NCBI RefSeq assembly: GCF_028330525.1 | Contig: NZ_JAQMSD010000164.1 | Location: 1-52,531, forward strand | DNA length: 52,531 nucleotides | From: Spirulina sp. CS-785/01 | Lineage (GTDB): Bacteria > Cyanobacteriota > Cyanobacteriia > Cyanobacteriales > Spirulinaceae | Direction of reading: 5' to 3' | Shown: in pieces, positions 18,806-28,000 of the stretch | Layout: each line of letters begins with the position of its first letter | How positions within the stretch are numbered: position 1 is the stretch's first letter | Notes under the pieces: model-generated | Seen by the model: the letters and a program-made list of their open reading frames with translations, nothing else | Database searches by the model: none | What the model was told of the DNA's origin: nothing | Program-made: the position numbers and the translations under genes

Positions 18806-19237
18806 ATGGATGCTAAACAAATTGCGCGAGAAACTGCACGCACCTTGCAAAGTTACCTCACTTACCAGGCCGTCCGGGTGATCATCGAGCAGCTATCGGA
18901 GACGAACCCCCCCCAGTCTATTTGGCTCAGTAATTATTCAGCCGGAAAGTTGAATGATGGCGAAGCCTATCTAGAGAATTTAATGCTCGAACATAAAGAC
19001 TTGGTGGTTCGCATTCTGACAGTACGTGAGGACATTGCCGAACAGGTGTTAGACTTTGTGCCGGAAATGGTGAGAAGTAATATTCAACAATCCAATATTG
19101 CCCACCGTCGCCAGCTTCTAGAACGTCTCACTCGTTTACAACCCACTGATTCCGATCCCCCTTCCTCCGATCAGAGATCAGGAGAATTACAAGACGATTC
19201 TCCCTCCCAACAGGATTCATCTCATTCTTCCGAGTAG
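18806..19237 (+). CDS. rbcX: Rubisco assembly chaperone RbcX
   Basis: A 143-residue, mostly helical protein from the ATG at 18806. An upstream in-frame ATG at 18767 was not used because homologues begin 'MDAKQIA.ETA' and a GGGACAGGTGA ribosome site precedes the chosen codon. The RbcX dimer clamps the C-terminal peptide of nascent RbcL and promotes assembly of the large-subunit octamer. Conserved features include 'YLTYQAVR' and 'LDFVPEMVR..I'. The tail after residue 110 is Ser/Asp/Gln-rich and probably disordered. It sits between rbcL and rbcS, the usual place. Confidence 0.95.
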   Translation: MDAKQIARETARTLQSYLTYQAVRVIIEQLSETNPPQSIWLSNYSAGKLNDGEAYLENLMLEHKDLVVRILTVREDIAEQVLDFVPEMVRSNIQQSNIAHRRQLLERLTRLQPTDSDPPSSDQRSGELQDDSPSQQDSSHSSE

Positions 19238-19259
19238 TTACACGAAACCAGTCAGAACG

Positions 19260-19280
19260 CCATCCGTTTCAAACGGATGG
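19260..19280 (+). promoter_or_regulatory. Perfect inverted repeat before rbcS
   Basis: CCATCCGTTT and AAACGGATGG pair perfectly around a single C (19260-19280), between the rbcX stop and the rbcS ribosome site (AAGGAAAC). It could be an mRNA stability or processing element that tunes the rbcS level, or a protein-binding palindrome. Confidence 0.75.
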
Positions 19281-19314
19281 ATGAATCAACCGACTCATAG
19301 TAAAGGAAACAATC

Positions 19315-19650
19315 ATGCAAACATTACCCAAAGAAAAGCGTTACGAAACTCTGTCCTATCTTCCCCCCTTGACAGACCAGCAAATTGCCAAGCAAATTGA
19401 CTATATGCTCGATCAAGGGTTTATTCCTGCGGTTGAATTTGAAGAAAACCCCAGCCCTCAAGATCACCACTGGACGCTGTGGAAGCTGCCTTTGTTTGAG
19501 GCTCAAAATGCTCAAGATGTCCTCAACGAGGTGCGGGAATGCCGTCAGGAGTATTCTAACTGCTACATCCGGGTGGTTGGATTCGACAATATTAAACAGT
19601 GTCAAACGGTAAGTTTCATTGTGTATAAGCCTGGAATGAGCCGCTATTAA
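19315..19650 (+). CDS. rbcS: Rubisco small subunit
   Basis: A 111-residue small subunit of form I Rubisco. The N-terminal '[19 protein letters not shown]'-like segment (here '[14 protein letters not shown]') and the C-terminal '[16 protein letters not shown]' strand are standard for cyanobacteria. Eight copies cap the large-subunit octamer, and their fold is mimicked by the CcmM modules encoded 4 kb upstream. It is the final gene of the operon and is followed by a strong terminator. Confidence 0.98.
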   Translation: MQTLPKEKRYETLSYLPPLTDQQIAKQIDYMLDQGFIPAVEFEENPSPQDHHWTLWKLPLFEAQNAQDVLNEVRECRQEYSNCYIRVVGFDNIKQCQTVSFIVYKPGMSRY

Positions 19651-19671
19651 GGGAAACTTAGGCTTTTGAGG

Positions 19672-19702
19672 AAAGTGTGGGGCTATTCCCCACACTTTTT
19701 TT
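19672..19702 (+). terminator. Rho-independent terminator of the rbc operon
   Basis: AAAGTGTGGGG (19672-19682) pairs with CCCCACACTTT (19688-19698), a GC-rich stem with a five-base loop that continues into a run of T. It lies 22 bp after the rbcS stop. Confidence 0.93.
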
Positions 19703-19752
19703 AGAAAGGTTTGCAAAATTCGAGAATAGTGTGTTAGATTAATAAATCGCAG

Positions 19753-19826
19753 GGACGCATAGCTCAGTTGGTTAGAGTACCACGTTGACATCGTGGGGGT
19801 CACTGGTTCGAGTCCAGTTGCGTCCA
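19753..19826 (+). tRNA. tRNA-Val (anticodon GAC)
   Basis: A full cloverleaf is readable. The acceptor arms GGACGCA and TGCGTCC are followed by discriminator A at 19826. The D-arm starts AGCTCAGTTGG. The anticodon stem CCACG/CGTGG encloses TTGACAT with anticodon GAC. The T-arm contains GGTTCGAGTCC. CCA is not encoded. It reads GUC (and GUU) valine codons. Confidence 0.97.
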
Positions 19827-19954
19827 TTTTTTATTTTGTTTTAAGGAAAACTGTTTCCTAGTGTTTATTGGCTAATAGAAAATATTAATGTATAGAAAGT
19901 GTTTTATATCAGTCACCTTTTAGGAAACAGGAAATAAAGCGTATTTGTGATGGT

Positions 19955-20200
19955 ATGAGGTTCTATAAAAGCTGTGATGATCTCCTCTACGAAGGCTTAT
20001 TCAAGGAAGAAAACCCTGAGAAAAGACGCTTAAAGGCTAGGTTATGTTTATGCGCCTCTTGGTCATTAGCTTTATCTAACAAAGATTTTTATGAGGATCA
20101 ACTCAAGCTACATGATCCTATGGGAAAAGTGTTAAAATTTGAGCCAGACGAAATCAATGAAATTCGTAGACTCATTCATCTCAATTATCAAGCAGGATGA
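19955..20200 (+). CDS. Hypothetical 81-residue protein
   Basis: I do not recognise this protein. It is short, charged and soluble-looking, with a 'CLCASWSLAL' segment but no clear membrane helix. It lies 20 bp ahead of the DUF29 gene in the same direction, so the two may be co-transcribed. It could also be a remnant of a larger gene; the upstream ribosome site is poor. A longer alternative start for the DUF29 gene (20139) would overlap its end. Confidence 0.4.
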   Translation: MRFYKSCDDLLYEGLFKEENPEKRRLKARLCLCASWSLALSNKDFYEDQLKLHDPMGKVLKFEPDEINEIRRLIHLNYQAG

Positions 20201-20219
20201 ATTTAGAGGGAAAGAAGGG

Positions 20220-20657
20220 ATGACAATTGGTAGTTACAAAAAGTTATATGAGACAGATTTTGCGATTTGGATCGAAGATACGGTTCAGAAGTTGCAGTCT
20301 CGCAATACGAAGGATTTAGATTGGGAGAATCTTATTGAGGAAATTGAGTCTTTGGGGAAGCGAGATAAACGGGAATTACAAAGTCGTTTAATAACGTTAT
20401 TTGAACATCAACTCAAGCGGGGTTATGTTTCGTTACCCGACTGTTATCGGGGCTGGGAAGTCACGATTAATCGGACTCAGCAAGCCTTACAGTTGATTCT
20501 TGACGATTCTCCGAGTTTACGCAGTTATCTGTTGGCTGTGATGGATGATTGTTATCAGAAAGCGTTACAAAATGTTCAGAAGGAGTATGACGAGGAATTT
20601 CCCGTATTTTGTCCCTTTGTGAGAGATGTGGATGCGATACTGGAGAGGGAGACGTAA
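20220..20657 (+). CDS. DUF29 family protein
   Basis: A 145-residue protein from the ATG at 20220. The first 27 codons of the longer frame (from 20139) look unrelated to the family. DUF29 hallmarks are visible: 'YETDFAIWIEDTVQKLQ', 'LDWENLIEEIESLGKRDKRE' and a mid-region 'LITLFEHQLK'. These small helical proteins are very abundant in cyanobacteria, often in multiple copies and sometimes beside mobile or toxin-like genes, and their function is unknown. It is followed after 16 bp by a receiver-domain gene; co-transcription is likely. Confidence 0.85.
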   Translation: MTIGSYKKLYETDFAIWIEDTVQKLQSRNTKDLDWENLIEEIESLGKRDKRELQSRLITLFEHQLKRGYVSLPDCYRGWEVTINRTQQALQLILDDSPSLRSYLLAVMDDCYQKALQNVQKEYDEEFPVFCPFVRDVDAILERET

Positions 20658-20673
20658 GGGGGAAGTGTGACAG

Positions 20674-21051
20674 ATGACGAAACGTATTTTAATTATTGAT
20701 GATGATGAGGGAATCCGTGAGATTGCTCAAATCTGTCTAGAAACTGTTGCGGGTTGGGATGTTTTGATGGCCGCATCGGGGAAAGAGGGTATTATGATGG
20801 CTCAGGTGGAACAACCGGATAGTATTTTATTAGATTTAACGATGCCGGAAATGAATGGAATTGAGACGTTTCAACAGTTACAAGGAAATTCACAAAGTAA
20901 AGAGATTCCCACCATTTTGCTTACGGCACAGGGCAATAAGGGGGATAATCAACAGTTTCTAGAGTTGGGATTTACGGGAGTGATTAATAAACCCTTTGAA
21001 GCGATGGAGTTAGTCACCCAAATGTGTCAAATTTTGGGCTGGGAGTTTTAA
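20674..21051 (+). CDS. Stand-alone response regulator receiver domain
   Basis: A 125-residue CheY-like protein with no output domain. It has the acidic pocket 'IIDDDEG' (D9-D11), the phosphoacceptor D54 in 'SILLDLTMPEMNG', the conserved Thr in 'ILLTAQG' and the Lys in 'NKPF'. It should be phosphorylated by a histidine kinase and act by protein contact. No kinase is nearby, so its partner cannot be named. It probably shares a transcript with the DUF29 gene. Confidence 0.92.
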   Translation: MTKRILIIDDDEGIREIAQICLETVAGWDVLMAASGKEGIMMAQVEQPDSILLDLTMPEMNGIETFQQLQGNSQSKEIPTILLTAQGNKGDNQQFLELGFTGVINKPFEAMELVTQMCQILGWEF

Positions 21052-21119
21052 TGGATAATGAATCATAGATAATTGAGAAATTTAATCAAGAATCAAGAGG
21101 CAAAAACCAAGAACAAAAA

Positions 21120-22346
21120 TTACTTAAAAAGTTCCTGAAACCCTTTTCTACGAGTTTCAGGGGAGTTCGGTGTGATATAGCCCCATAAACTTTCCCAATA
21201 GAAGAAAGATACCCCGGAAAAGTCTTCTTGACGGACAATTTGGACTTGGTTTTTAATTTGTTCGATAGACACAGGTTTGGAGAGAACTCCGCTTAAAATA
21301 CCAATGCTAACGGGAATCCGAGAGCGGGCAAATTGGACGGCGGGTTGGTGGAGTTCTTGGAGGAAGCGATCGCGCTTATTTCGATACACCTGTAACACTA
21401 ACTCATCCACATACCCCCGTTCCACCCAACTTCGCCAATTTTGGAGCGAATGTTGATAGGAATAACTCTGAGAATTAGGTGATAAAGACACAATACAATC
21501 CGGGTTTACTGTTTTCACCGCTTGATAAATATCCCCCATAAACTCCGTTAATTTATTCGCTCTCCAGCCCATCCACCGGGGATTATAATAATTAAGCGGG
21601 GGTTTTTGGCCTTGGTGTTCTTGTTTGTAGAGTTCCACTGTATAGGAATCATAGCCCATTTCCACAGGCAGACCAAAATGATCATCGAGTTGTATCCCGT
21701 CCACATCATACTGGGAGACAAGCTCCACAATCATCCCTTTAATAAAATCTTGTACTTCGGGATGGAAGGGATTTAACCATTGTTGTTGAATGCCTAGAGA
21801 ACTTTCTAACAGACGATTTAACCAAAAATCAGGGGGATTTTCAGCAATTCCTTCGTAGGGGACATCACTATGATCAATATTATGGGTTAACCAGTCGGGA
21901 TGACGTTGGGCCAAAAGAGAGTTTTTAGGAGTCATTAACCCATACTCAAACCAGGGAATGACTCGCAACCCTTGACGGTGACTTTGTTGTAAGAGTTGCT
22001 CAAAGGCATCGGTCCCCCAGTGCATAATGTTATACAGAGGTTGCTGTTTGCGTCCTGTCACCCCCTGAACCACCTCACTAGGGTAAAACGTATCCCCTCG
22101 ATTCCACACTACCGGATAGACGGTATTAAACTGCATTTTGGCTAAACTTGCGATCGCCCGTTGAATTCCCCAAGGGACAAACAACACCCCACTATTTACA
22201 TTGGTTAACCAAACCCCTCGTACTTCTCCACTGGCCCCACTAGAAACCGAAATCGGAAGGGGAACACGCAATAAAGCCAGAATTAACCCCCCCATTAACC
22301 CCCACACCAGTCCCCTTTTCAGCCAAAGACGTAAATTTTGCTGCAT
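21120..22346 (-). CDS. GHL10/DUF187-type family 10 glycosylhydrolase-like protein, secreted or anchored
   Basis: A 408-residue protein. An N-terminal hydrophobic segment (about residues 12-32, 'GLVWGLMGGLILALL') preceded by Lys/Arg acts as a signal or anchor. The rest reads as a TIM barrel of the GHL10 family: 'EVRGVWLTNVNS', 'NTVYPVVWNRGDTFYPS', 'GLRVIPWFEYG' and the acidic 'VDGIQLDDHFGLP', whose Asp residues are candidate catalytic groups. The family is thought to cleave cell-wall or extracellular glycans; the substrate is unknown. It is a single gene convergent with the receiver gene. Confidence 0.87.
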   Translation of the reverse strand: MQQNLRLWLKRGLVWGLMGGLILALLRVPLPISVSSGASGEVRGVWLTNVNSGVLFVPWGIQRAIASLAKMQFNTVYPVVWNRGDTFYPSEVVQGVTGRKQQPLYNIMHWGTDAFEQLLQQSHRQGLRVIPWFEYGLMTPKNSLLAQRHPDWLTHNIDHSDVPYEGIAENPPDFWLNRLLESSLGIQQQWLNPFHPEVQDFIKGMIVELVSQYDVDGIQLDDHFGLPVEMGYDSYTVELYKQEHQGQKPPLNYYNPRWMGWRANKLTEFMGDIYQAVKTVNPDCIVSLSPNSQSYSYQHSLQNWRSWVERGYVDELVLQVYRNKRDRFLQELHQPAVQFARSRIPVSIGILSGVLSKPVSIEQIKNQVQIVRQEDFSGVSFFYWESLWGYITPNSPETRRKGFQELFK

Positions 22347-22586
22347 CTACCTACAGGTATATATCTGCAATCCTAATTCCTTGAAAAATACCATCTTGAC
22401 GGCTCGCTGCTTAAAAAAGTTTAATATAAACTAACGGAATTTAGAGTAATTGACTCAGTTCACTGTAACTTTTGCTAAGATTTCTTAAATAATAAGGGAT
22501 CAACACCCAACCTTCGAGGTACACCAGAGAGAAAGCCCAGTCTGCTTTCCACCTCATCCCAATAATAGCGAGGACAAATCCAAGCC
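22347..22586. promoter_or_regulatory. Divergent upstream region of the glycosidase and Ycf35 cluster
   Basis: A 240-bp AT-rich spacer, with no gene seen. A ribosome-site-like GCGAGGAC lies just before the DUF2997 start. Promoters for both directions must be here but are not recognisable by eye. Confidence 0.4.
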
Positions 22587-22799
22587 ATGAGCATGGAAAC
22601 CCTAGAATTTATCATCTATCCGGATGGTCGTGTCCAGGAAAAGGTCACAGGCATTGTGGGGGCTTCTTGTGCGGAGGTAACGGCAGCCATTGAGGAACAA
22701 CTCGGCACCGTCTTATCCACCGAAAAGACCTCGGAATACTATGCTCAAACCCAAACAACCACGAACACAGTCACCCAAGCCGCTTGGAGTGATTGGTAA
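22587..22799 (+). CDS. DUF2997 family small protein
   Basis: A 70-residue protein starting 'METLEFIIYPDGRVQEKVTGI', the DUF2997 signature, with a Cys in 'GASCAEVTAAIEEQLG'. It is first of a three-gene cluster with the Ycf35 homologue and a ferredoxin, a linkage kept across cyanobacteria. The function is unknown; the conserved linkage to a ferredoxin suggests a role in a redox or photosystem-related process. Confidence 0.85.
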   Translation: MSMETLEFIIYPDGRVQEKVTGIVGASCAEVTAAIEEQLGTVLSTEKTSEYYAQTQTTTNTVTQAAWSDW

Positions 22800-22856
22800 A
22801 CGTCTGGGTTAATCACTTTTTGTCATATTCGTTTACAAAGCAACCCATATCCAACT

Positions 22857-23243
22857 ATGTCTCATTTCAGCAACATCAAAACCAAAATTCGCAATCTCGA
22901 TGCTTTAAAAACCGCTTTAACCGACTTAGGGATGGACTGGAAAGACGGCCCCGGTCAAGTGCGGGGATACCAAGGCCAAACCTATGATGCCCAAATCGTC
23001 ATTGAACAAGAAAACAACTACGATATTGGCTTTAGCTGGAATGGCCAAGAATACGAAATGGTCACAGACTTGCAATACTGGCAACAACCCCTTTCCGTGG
23101 AAGGCTTTTTGCAAAGAGTGACCCAACATTACGCCTTAAATTCCGTTCTCAGCACCACCGCCCAAGAAGGCTTCCAAGTGGCTGAGAAGCAAAAAAATGA
23201 AGACGGTTCAATCCGTTTAGTTGTCCAACGCTGGAGTGCCTAA
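22857..23243 (+). CDS. ycf35: Ycf35/DUF1257 protein
   Basis: A 128-residue protein that starts 'MSHFSNIKTKIRNLDALKTAL', matching the Ycf35 family that is also encoded in red-algal plastids. It is soluble and has no catalytic motif I can name. Its stop overlaps the start of the following ferredoxin (TAATG), which points to translational coupling. The role is unknown; retention in plastids suggests a link to photosynthesis. Confidence 0.9.
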   Translation: MSHFSNIKTKIRNLDALKTALTDLGMDWKDGPGQVRGYQGQTYDAQIVIEQENNYDIGFSWNGQEYEMVTDLQYWQQPLSVEGFLQRVTQHYALNSVLSTTAQEGFQVAEKQKNEDGSIRLVVQRWSA

Positions 23244-23695
23244 TGACTGATTACAACCCAACTCAAGAGCGTTCTGGTTTAGAACCTGAGTTGGGTGGTG
23301 TCTTCCGAGATGCACCCGAACGCACAGGCTTTGAACCAGAACTCGGCGGTCAATTCCGCGAGAAAGGGGTTTATGTGGATGAGTTAACCTGTATTGGTTG
23401 TAAACATTGCGCCCACACTGCCCCCAATACGTTTTACATTGAACCCGATTATGGCAGAGCCAGAGCGATTCGCCAAGATGGTGATCCTGAAGAATTAATT
23501 GACGAGGCCATTGATACTTGTCCGGTGAATTGTATTCACTGGGTCGATTATACCGAACTCAAGGAACTTGAGGAGGAGCGCAAGTATCAGGTGATGCCCA
23601 TTGCGGGTTTCCCCGTTGATGCCTCCGTCACCGCCGCCCACCATCGGTTACAACGGGAACGCAAAAATCAGAAAAAAACGAAAAAGTCAAGTTAA
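23243..23695 (+). CDS. Ferredoxin with extended N and C termini
   Basis: A 150-residue protein. A ferredoxin core spans about residues 42-103, with 'CIGCKHCAHTAP' and a later 'DTCPVNCI', giving ligands for one [4Fe-4S] cluster. The N-terminal ~40 residues contain an internal duplication ('GLEPELGGVFR', then 'GFEPELGGQFR'). The C-terminal tail is Lys/Arg-rich. It is translationally coupled to ycf35. This cyanobacterial ferredoxin type probably serves as an electron carrier for a specific partner, which is not identified. Confidence 0.9.
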   Translation: MTDYNPTQERSGLEPELGGVFRDAPERTGFEPELGGQFREKGVYVDELTCIGCKHCAHTAPNTFYIEPDYGRARAIRQDGDPEELIDEAIDTCPVNCIHWVDYTELKELEEERKYQVMPIAGFPVDASVTAAHHRLQRERKNQKKTKKSS

Positions 23696-23719
23696 TTTTA
23701 TAACTTGTTACATTTTAGC

Positions 23720-23752
23720 AAAACTCCTTGCCTGTAGGTTGAGGGGTTTTTT
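23720..23752 (+). terminator. Probable terminator of the Ycf35-ferredoxin cluster
   Basis: AAAACTCC (23720-23727) can pair with GGGGTTTT (23743-23750) with one G-T wobble, and the stem runs into further T residues. It lies 25 bp after the ferredoxin stop. Confidence 0.6.
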
Positions 23753-23794
23753 ATTGGTAATTGGTTCTTTGTTCTTTGTGTCTTTTGTGGTTCA

Positions 23795-23912
23795 CCAATT
23801 CTCAATTCTTAATTCTTAATTCTTAATTCTTAATTCTTAATTCTTAATTCTTAATTCTCAATTCTTAATTCTCAATTCTTAATTCTTAATTCTCAATTCT
23901 TAATTCTCAACT
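23795..23912. repeat. AATTCTT heptamer array
   Basis: About sixteen tandem heptamers of AATTCTT or AATTCTC run between the ferredoxin and transporter genes and reach the transporter stop. They match the short tandemly repeated heptamer class described in cyanobacteria. Confidence 0.92.
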
Positions 23913-24786
23913 ATCCAATTGTTTGAGAGAAAGCGATCGCAAATACCCCCAACACCATAATACTAGCCCCTAACAACCGTTCCCGCAACCCAGTTTCCTG
24001 AAAAAATAACCGCCCCCAAAAGACACTTAAAATGGTGCTAGTGCGCTTAATCGAAATTACATAAGCGACTAGCGTTAAACTCAATGCCGTCATCTGACAG
24101 CTTACCGTCAGCCCGTTAAATAGACCCATTACCGCTAAATTTCGTAACGTTTTCCCCCGCACCTGCTTAAAATTAGCAGCACGAAACAAAGCCACAGGAA
24201 ATAATAACAGCGTAATCACCGCATAAACACAAATAATCCAAAAAAGCGGTGAAGAATTTTGTAACCCCAATTTATCAAAATTACTATTCAAACTCCAAAT
24301 AAACGCCACCGCCAAAGCACATCTTGTCCCCGTATCATTGCCTAATGCTTTCAGGGGGGCAAAAAAGCCCGCTTTGCGCTGGTTAATATTGAGAAAATAA
24401 GCCCCCGTAACAATGAAAATAATACCAATAATGCCCAATTGACTGGGGTATTCTCCAACAATCAGAGGAGAAGTAACAAGAAGAAAAAGTGGGGTAAAAC
24501 TGGTAAGCGGCATCACCTTAGATAAATCGGAAAGTTGAATCGCCTTCATTAACAGAGAAAACGCGATCGCATTTCCCACCCCACCCCCAACCAAGGCAAC
24601 CCAAAACGGTTGGCCAATCTCCGGAATCTCAATAAAAAAGAGTAAAGGAGAGAGAAATAAAACCGTAAAAAAATTTAACGCCGTCGCCACAAAAATCGCG
24701 TCTAAATTTTGCAGCGACTTCTTACTAAAAATATCCTTACAAGACTCAAAAAACGCCGTTGCCCCTGCAAACAATAACCAAAGCAT
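23911..24786 (-). CDS. EamA/DMT-family transporter
   Basis: A 291-residue membrane protein with about ten hydrophobic helices arranged as two five-helix halves, as in drug/metabolite transporters. The N terminus 'MLWLLFAGATAFFESCKDIFSK' is a typical first helix. The substrate cannot be read from sequence. The gene stands alone, convergent with the ferredoxin cluster. Confidence 0.85.
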   Translation of the reverse strand: MLWLLFAGATAFFESCKDIFSKKSLQNLDAIFVATALNFFTVLFLSPLLFFIEIPEIGQPFWVALVGGGVGNAIAFSLLMKAIQLSDLSKVMPLTSFTPLFLLVTSPLIVGEYPSQLGIIGIIFIVTGAYFLNINQRKAGFFAPLKALGNDTGTRCALAVAFIWSLNSNFDKLGLQNSSPLFWIICVYAVITLLLFPVALFRAANFKQVRGKTLRNLAVMGLFNGLTVSCQMTALSLTLVAYVISIKRTSTILSVFWGRLFFQETGLRERLLGASIMVLGVFAIAFSQTIG

Positions 24787-25020
24787 AGAAAAATCCAGTC
24801 ATACAGAACTAGAGTACATGATTCTTGACTATTACGAACTGTCTCCTCTCTGGGAAACTTCATCAAAACTTCACATAAAAGCCGCCCAATGCTTACACAC
24901 TTCACACAATCTTGTCAGAGATTCTACCACCAACCTGCTAAAGTCAGGGTAGATGGATAAATCTCAGTCATCGACTCCCGACACCAAACCATTTAAAATC
25001 TGCTTGAGAGGGTGCTAACC

Positions 25021-28000
25021 ATGCTAGGACGTTTATTCCGGAAATCTCCAACCCCAACCTTAGAAGTAAACCGAGTCAGCGACTCCACTCAACTCTTACA
25101 ACACTGTGAACTACCGGATGAGTTAATTGTCTCTGAAGACAATACCCCAGAGCAAACTTCCTCAGAGACTCCTCAACCCACCCCAGACCCTCAAAATCCC
25201 CTTGTGATAGAGGAAGTAACGGTAACAGAAGATAAGTCCTCAGAACCCCAAAAAAAAACCTCAGAGAGTCCTCAACCCACCCCAGAACCCGAAAATGATG
25301 AGTTAATTGTTACTGAAGATAAGTCCTCAGAACCCCAAAAGAACCCTTCAGAGAGTCCTCAACCCACCCCAGAACCCGAAAATCCTGTTGTGATAGAGGA
25401 AGTAACGGGAACAGAAGATAAGTCCTCAGAACCACAAGAAAACCCCTCAGAGACTCCTCAACCCTCCTCAGAACCTCAAAATCCTGTTGTGATAGAGGAA
25501 GTGACAGTCCCAGAGGGAAGTAACCTAGAAAACCCTGATCCTGTGATTCCCTTTGCTCAACAATTTGATGCAGGTATCTTCACTGTAGATGAAACTGGTC
25601 AAGTGAACGTTGATTTCCTCGCAGATGGTCGCAAATATCGGGGTCAACTGGCCATGATCAACGTCGAGGGGATGGAACAATTTGACTATGGGACAACAGA
25701 GTTCATTCAAGAAGCAGCAAGACGCGCATTGAGTGACTCCCCTCTCGGTCGCATCATTATTTCTGACCGAGACGAAGGAGCAAGGTTTAATAAACAGTTC
25801 TTTGGTAAATATAACCGATCCAATTACTTAGGAAACAAAACCTTTGATCTGCAACCCGGTGGCCAATATGCGTTTATGCTCATTCCCAAGGGGAAAATGA
25901 AGTCTGTACTGAAACGGCCTGTTTTAAATAAAGTTCGCAGTCCCCTCTTTTCCTTTGAACAAGAGCAAATGGCCTCACTCTCCGGGGGTGCAGCATTTGC
26001 TTGGGAAGATTTGGATGTGGAAAAAAGAAGTGATGCGGATTTTAATGACTTAATTTTTCGGGTTGAGGGAGTCACAGGAGAGGCTGTAACGAGTGTAGAG
26101 GAAGCGATTAACCCCAGTCAAGATTGGCGGGAGACTGAAGCAGGTCGAGAGGTTTTAGACTATCTGGAGTCTATCCAGATACCACAGGAGAATGAAACTC
26201 CTCAAGATGTGAAACTCTTGGTGGATGCGGTTTATAATCCGGGGGAAACGTTGTCGTTTCCGGGGTTGGTGGCCGATGAAGATGGGGGAAGTGATATTGC
26301 GCGAGTGGATTTCTGGTTACAGCAGGATGGGGGAGAGTGGGTTGATATTAGTGATGCGGTAACGTTTACTTCTGATCATTATGATGCAGAACGGGCTAAG
26401 TTTAATTATGAATTAGAAGGACTTGACCCTGGACGGTATCAATTAAAAGCTGTGGCCTACGATAGTACGGGGGCAGCAGGGGAAGAAAGCACCCATGGGT
26501 TTACGGTGTTATCTGTACCGGAAGATGCGGGACTCTCCGATCGCACTCGCATGGCCATTGAGCGATCGCTGAATCTCAACAACTACAACCCCAATGCCCT
26601 CAGTCAAGCCACCCAATGGGTTGTCAGTGTCAACTCTAGCATAGCAGCCGATGAGTTAGCCGCAGCTTGGGGCGCGACCAATTTAGGAGCAACGGGAGAG
26701 ATTCCCAACACCTACACCTTTCAGTTTACCTCTGGGCTTGACCCCTATTTCCTCACCAGCCAATTAAACCAAGATGCGGCCATTGAATTTGCCTATCCTC
26801 TCGTCCCCATGTACCTCGATTTTTACGGCAACCCAGAGGATGAACCCTTGGTGAAAGATGGCACACAATGGCATTTACGCAGTGGCATTGAACCGGAAGC
26901 CGATGCCAATGTTACCCAAGCATGGCAGAGTACAACGGGAGAGGGTGTTGTTATTGGGGTTGTGGATGATGGGTTTGAGTACCAGCATTCCGACCTGAGC
27001 GACAATTATCGTTCGGAATTAAGTTATGATTTTGACGAATACGACGGTGAACCCACCCCTCGGTTAAAACAAGTTCAGGTCGATTATCACGATTGGACGG
27101 ACAATTGGATTAATGATGAGGCCAATTATTTTCAGGTAGGAGTCCCGGCCAGTGGGGATGTGGCCCAATTGACCCTGACGTTTGATCTCTGGCATGATGC
27201 GATCGCAGACCTAGACATCTCCCTCAAAAGTCCCCACGGCACAGTCATTCCCTTAGAAAACATCGGCGGCCCCTCCTATTCCGCACCCCTCCATGGGTTT
27301 ACCGGAGAAAATGCCCAAGGATACTGGACATTAATCATCGAAAAAAATGAATCCGTAGCCAATGGGTTACTCGACTCCTTTTCTTTAACCCTAGACACCT
27401 ACAACGGTCACGGGACAAGAGTTGCAGGAGTCGCCACCGCCCATGGAGAAAACAGCTTTGGCGGCAGTGGAGTCGCCCCTAATGCCCACTGGGCCGGGTT
27501 ACGCATGGGATCAACTGCCGTCACCGAATATCAAATTACCGATGCCCTCTCCCACTACAAAAACGACATTGATATTTATAACAATAGTTGGGGGCAAGGC
27601 TTTTATAGTGCGGCTCTGCCAAACGTTGAGAACCTGTTTGCCAATGTTGAAGATGGCCGCAATGGAGCAGGGAATATTTATGTCTTCGCTGCGGGTAATG
27701 ATCGCATCGATCCCCACACAAATAACTATCCCTACGGTAACGTCAACTATAACAGCCTAGCCAATGCCCGACAAACCATCGCCGTCGGAGCAATTGACCA
27801 CCACGGAGAGCAAACCGTTTACAGTACCCCAGGGGCCGCCTTACTGGTGTCGGCCTATTCCGGAGATGGGACAACCGACATTACCACCACCAGCGTTAAT
27901 AATAGTTATGTGGATGACTTCAGTGGGACTTCTGCCTCAGCCCCCTTTGTATCGGGTGTAGTCGCCTTAATGTTAGAAGCCAATCCTAATTTAACCTGGC

